Source: SZAS-103 sp043747745 (GTDB lineage: Bacteria > Pseudomonadota > Gammaproteobacteria > Xanthomonadales > Xanthomonadaceae). Taken from it: a stretch of 64,000 nucleotides of DNA. The DNA lies in the NCBI GenBank assembly GCA_043747745.1, contig JAYTOP010000054.1, positions 1-64,000 of the forward strand, in the 5' to 3' direction. The position numbers and the translations under genes are program-made. This document shows, in pieces, positions 62,074 through 64,000 of this stretch (positions are counted from its first letter, which is position 1; every line of letters starts with the position of its first letter). The notes below the pieces were generated by a model. The model saw only the letters and a program-made list of their open reading frames with translations. It was not told where the DNA came from and did no database searches.

Positions 62074-63390
62074 ATGAACGCGCCGCGCCGTCGCAGTTCG
62101 CTGGCCTGGCGCCATGCGTTGACGACATGCGTCCTGTTGTTCGTTGCAGTCGTGCTGACGCTCGCATTGCAATCCTGGTTCGACAGCGCGTTGCTTACGG
62201 GCGTTCTTGCGCTGATCGTGTTGCTGCCGCTGGCCATGTACATCGTGCGCCGCCGACTCGCGCCGATGCTGTCGTTGTTCCGCGCGCTGGGCGGCACCGT
62301 GTCCAGCTATCGCGACGGCGATTTCAATTTCGGACTGGCGTGGCCGAGCAACGACGAAGTCGGCGATCTGGTCGCGGCGCACAACGCATTGGGCGATGCC
62401 TTGCGCGAGCAACGCGTGGCGCTGGTGCAACGCGAACTGCTGCTCGATACGATGGTGCAGAACACGCCGGTCGCAATGCTGCTGGCCGATGGCAGCGGCC
62501 GCATCGTGTATTCCAACCTCGCCGCGCGCAAGCTGCTCAACGACGGGCACAAGCTCGAAGGCCATGCGCTCGAAGCCTTGTTGCAGAATGCGTCGGAGCC
62601 GTTGCGCGAGGCGATCGAACGCGGCGGCGACGGCTTGTTCGCGGTCGGCGTGGAGGACGACGAAGAGATCTTCCATCTCGCGCGTCGCGGCTTCCGCCTC
62701 AACGGCCGTCGCCACGAATTGTTCCTGCTGCGCCACCTGACCACCGAGCTACGCCGGCAGGAAGTACAGACCTGGAAGAAAGTCATCCGCATCATCAGCC
62801 ATGAACTCAACAACTCGCTGGCGCCGGTCGCGTCGCTGGCGTATTCGGGTGCCGAGCTCGTGCGGCGCGGCCAGCACCAGCGCCTCGAGGAAATCTTCGG
62901 CACGATCGAGGAACGTGCGCGGCATCTGGAAGGTTTCATTCGCGGTTATGCGCACTTCGCCAAGCTGCCCTCGCCGCGGCTGGAAGCGATCGTATGGCCG
63001 GCATTCTGCGAACGCCTGCGCACGCAGATTGGTTTCGCGCTGGATGGTCCCTTGCCCGAAAAGGCCGGACGCTTCGATGCCGCGCAACTCGAACAGGCGC
63101 TGCTGAACCTGCTCAAGAACGCGCACGAATCCGGGTCGGCACCCGAACACGTCAGCCTGCGCGTGCGCCGGCTGCCGGATGCGCTGCGCATCGAGGTCAG
63201 CGATCGCGGAACCGGCATGAACGATGCGGTCCTCGCCAACGCGCTGGTACCGTTCTATTCGACCAAGCGCAGCGGGACGGGCCTGGGGCTCGCGCTCGCA
63301 AGGGAAATCGCGGAAGCGCACGGTGGGCGCATCGCCTTGTCGAACCGTGTCGATGGAGGACTAAGCGTGACGCTGATGATACCGGAGTGA
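62074..63390 (+). CDS. NtrY-like sensor histidine kinase
   Basis: Membrane kinase of 438 residues. Two helices (TCVLLFVAVVLTLALQSW and LTGVLALIVLLPLAMYIV) lie close together with almost no periplasmic loop, followed by a HAMP-like linker. A PAS domain (about 120-215, MVQNTPVAMLLADGSGRIVY) follows, then HisKA with the phospho-His in IRIISHELNNSLAPV, and the ATPase domain with LNLLKNAHESG, DRGTGMND and GTGLGLALAREIAEAHGG. The short loop suggests sensing in the membrane or cytoplasm, as for kinases sensing envelope drugs. It pairs with the NtrC-type regulator. Confidence 0.92.
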   Translation: MNAPRRRSSLAWRHALTTCVLLFVAVVLTLALQSWFDSALLTGVLALIVLLPLAMYIVRRRLAPMLSLFRALGGTVSSYRDGDFNFGLAWPSNDEVGDLVAAHNALGDALREQRVALVQRELLLDTMVQNTPVAMLLADGSGRIVYSNLAARKLLNDGHKLEGHALEALLQNASEPLREAIERGGDGLFAVGVEDDEEIFHLARRGFRLNGRRHELFLLRHLTTELRRQEVQTWKKVIRIISHELNNSLAPVASLAYSGAELVRRGQHQRLEEIFGTIEERARHLEGFIRGYAHFAKLPSPRLEAIVWPAFCERLRTQIGFALDGPLPEKAGRFDAAQLEQALLNLLKNAHESGSAPEHVSLRVRRLPDALRIEVSDRGTGMNDAVLANALVPFYSTKRSGTGLGLALAREIAEAHGGRIALSNRVDGGLSVTLMIPE

Positions 63391-63603
63391 CGGGGAACGG
63401 GGAACGGGGAACGGGGAACGGGGAACGGAAAAAGCTGCCAGAGAAGCCACATCCAAGAAGCGACGTGGGGTCTGAGCGAAACAAGATGTGCCGGCTGAAC
63501 GCGGCATGGCATCGGCCAATTGCGGCGAGCGACGAGTCCGCCCCAATGCTTCACTTGCTCTCGCTTTCCCCCGTTCCCGGTTCCCTGTTCCCCGTTCCCC
63601 GCT
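63390..63603. repeat. GGGGAAC tandem repeat and its inverted copy
   Basis: About five units of CGGGGAA lie at 63391-63428 directly after the kinase stop. An inverted, less regular copy (CCCGTTCC and GTTCCCCGTTCCCC) is at 63569-63600, inside the last codons of glmU. The two ends, about 140 bases apart, can pair into a long hairpin between the convergent genes. The spacer shows no gene. Confidence 0.85.
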
Positions 63604-64000
63604 TCATCGGCCTCTGCCAGCCCTTGATCGTGTTCTGCTTGCCGCGTCCCAGGCCGAGTTCGCCCGCGGGAACGTCGTTGGTGATTGCCGATCCAGCGCC
63701 GACTGTTGCGCCTGCGCCAATAGTGACCGGTGCGACCAGCGATGAATTCGATCCGATGAATGCATCGTCGCCGATGCGGGTCTGGTGCTTGTTCACGCCA
63801 TCGTAGTTGCAGGTGATGGTGCCAGCGCCGATGTTCACGCGCTCGCCGACCTGCGTATCGCCGAGGTAGGTCAGGTGATTGGCCTTGGAATCCCTGCCGA
63901 GCCGCGTCATCTTGGTTTCGACGAAATTGCCGATGTGCACGCCGTCGCCGAGTTCGGTGCCAGGACGCAGCCGCGCATACGGCCCAATCATGCAGCCATC
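63551..64000 (-). CDS. glmU: Bifunctional GlmU, C-terminal part
   Basis: The C-terminal acetyltransferase domain of GlmU, which makes GlcNAc-1-phosphate and UDP-GlcNAc. The gene enters from the right edge; about 149 codons are visible. The left-handed beta-helix hexapeptide repeats contain YARLRPGTELGDGVHIGNFVE, and the active-site strand is KANHLTYLGDTQVGERVNIG; CNYDGVNKHQT and AFIGSNSSLVAPVTIG follow. Normally the protein ends shortly after GWQRP with a few basic residues. Here it continues as MKRGTGNREPGTGESESK, encoded by the inverted GGGGAAC-type repeat, so the tail is a repeat-derived extension. It is convergent with the kinase gene. Confidence 0.93.
   Translation of the reverse strand, partial: DGCMIGPYARLRPGTELGDGVHIGNFVETKMTRLGRDSKANHLTYLGDTQVGERVNIGAGTITCNYDGVNKHQTRIGDDAFIGSNSSLVAPVTIGAGATVGAGSAITNDVPAGELGLGRGKQNTIKGWQRPMKRGTGNREPGTGESESK

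Overview
The window is high-GC, gene-dense bacterial DNA. The gene content fits a gammaproteobacterium of the Xanthomonadales (Lysobacterales) type: TonB receptor next to a TPR-sulfotransferase, bacterial alpha-2-macroglobulin, Phasin_2-type phasin, RND efflux pair, and dispersed repeats of the CTCTCCC/GGGAGAG, TTCGACAGGCTC and GGGGAACGG kinds. This placement is inference; there is no rRNA or other taxonomic marker gene in the window.

1-7.8 kb: the end of a large-subunit catalase (katE), a FAD oxidoreductase immediately downstream of an ABC1/UbiB-type kinase, a PHB-depolymerase-family esterase with a ribbon-helix-helix regulator, and a glycine-zipper, LEA-like stress protein closed by a strong terminator.

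7.9-25.0 kb: a large catabolic locus, half of it decayed. On the minus strand lie an APC amino-acid/polyamine antiporter, a Rieske oxygenase, an S9 peptidase (nonsense mutation), a TolB/CehA-type metallohydrolase (frameshift plus two nonsense codons), and the last ~55 codons of a class III aminotransferase. The aminotransferase stump is joined directly to the 3' end of a divergent M20 peptidase. Beyond a bidirectional terminator are an intact TonB-dependent receptor and a TPR-sulfotransferase. Divergent from these is an intact operon of a GcvT/DmdA-fold folate enzyme with two tandem PYROXD2/phytoene-desaturase-like flavoproteins. Taken together this looks like import and oxidative demethylation of a peptide-linked or N-methylated amino compound; the substrate is unknown. 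The remaining intact enzymes make it the best candidate here for an undescribed pathway.

25.0-33.7 kb: small membrane and secreted proteins, two DUF2306-like membrane proteins, a lipase-like esterase, a LytS/LytTR two-component pair and a long response regulator.

33.8-36.9 kb: a lower-GC type II restriction-modification pair of the PaeR7I/XhoI family, followed by a duplicated, apparently non-coding repeat block.

36.9-45.0 kb: a second Rieske oxygenase divergent from a 1,939-residue alpha-2-macroglobulin that carries a TonB-plug-like signature in its middle, then queD and a phasin with a palindromic operator.

45.2-55.2 kb: an RND efflux pump and adaptor, bioD, a TMEM175-like membrane protein, free-methionine-sulfoxide reductase, a TfoX C-domain protein, a LOG-family hydrolase, a secreted unknown and glmS.

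55.3-64.0 kb: an ABC exporter operon (adaptor, ATPase, two FtsX-like permeases) that starts from a textbook sigma-54 -24/-12 promoter with an upstream palindrome. It is followed by a four-helix-bundle gene, an NtrC-type activator and its NtrY-like kinase, a plausible self-contained sigma-54 circuit. The window closes in the 3' end of glmU, whose last codons run into a dispersed repeat.
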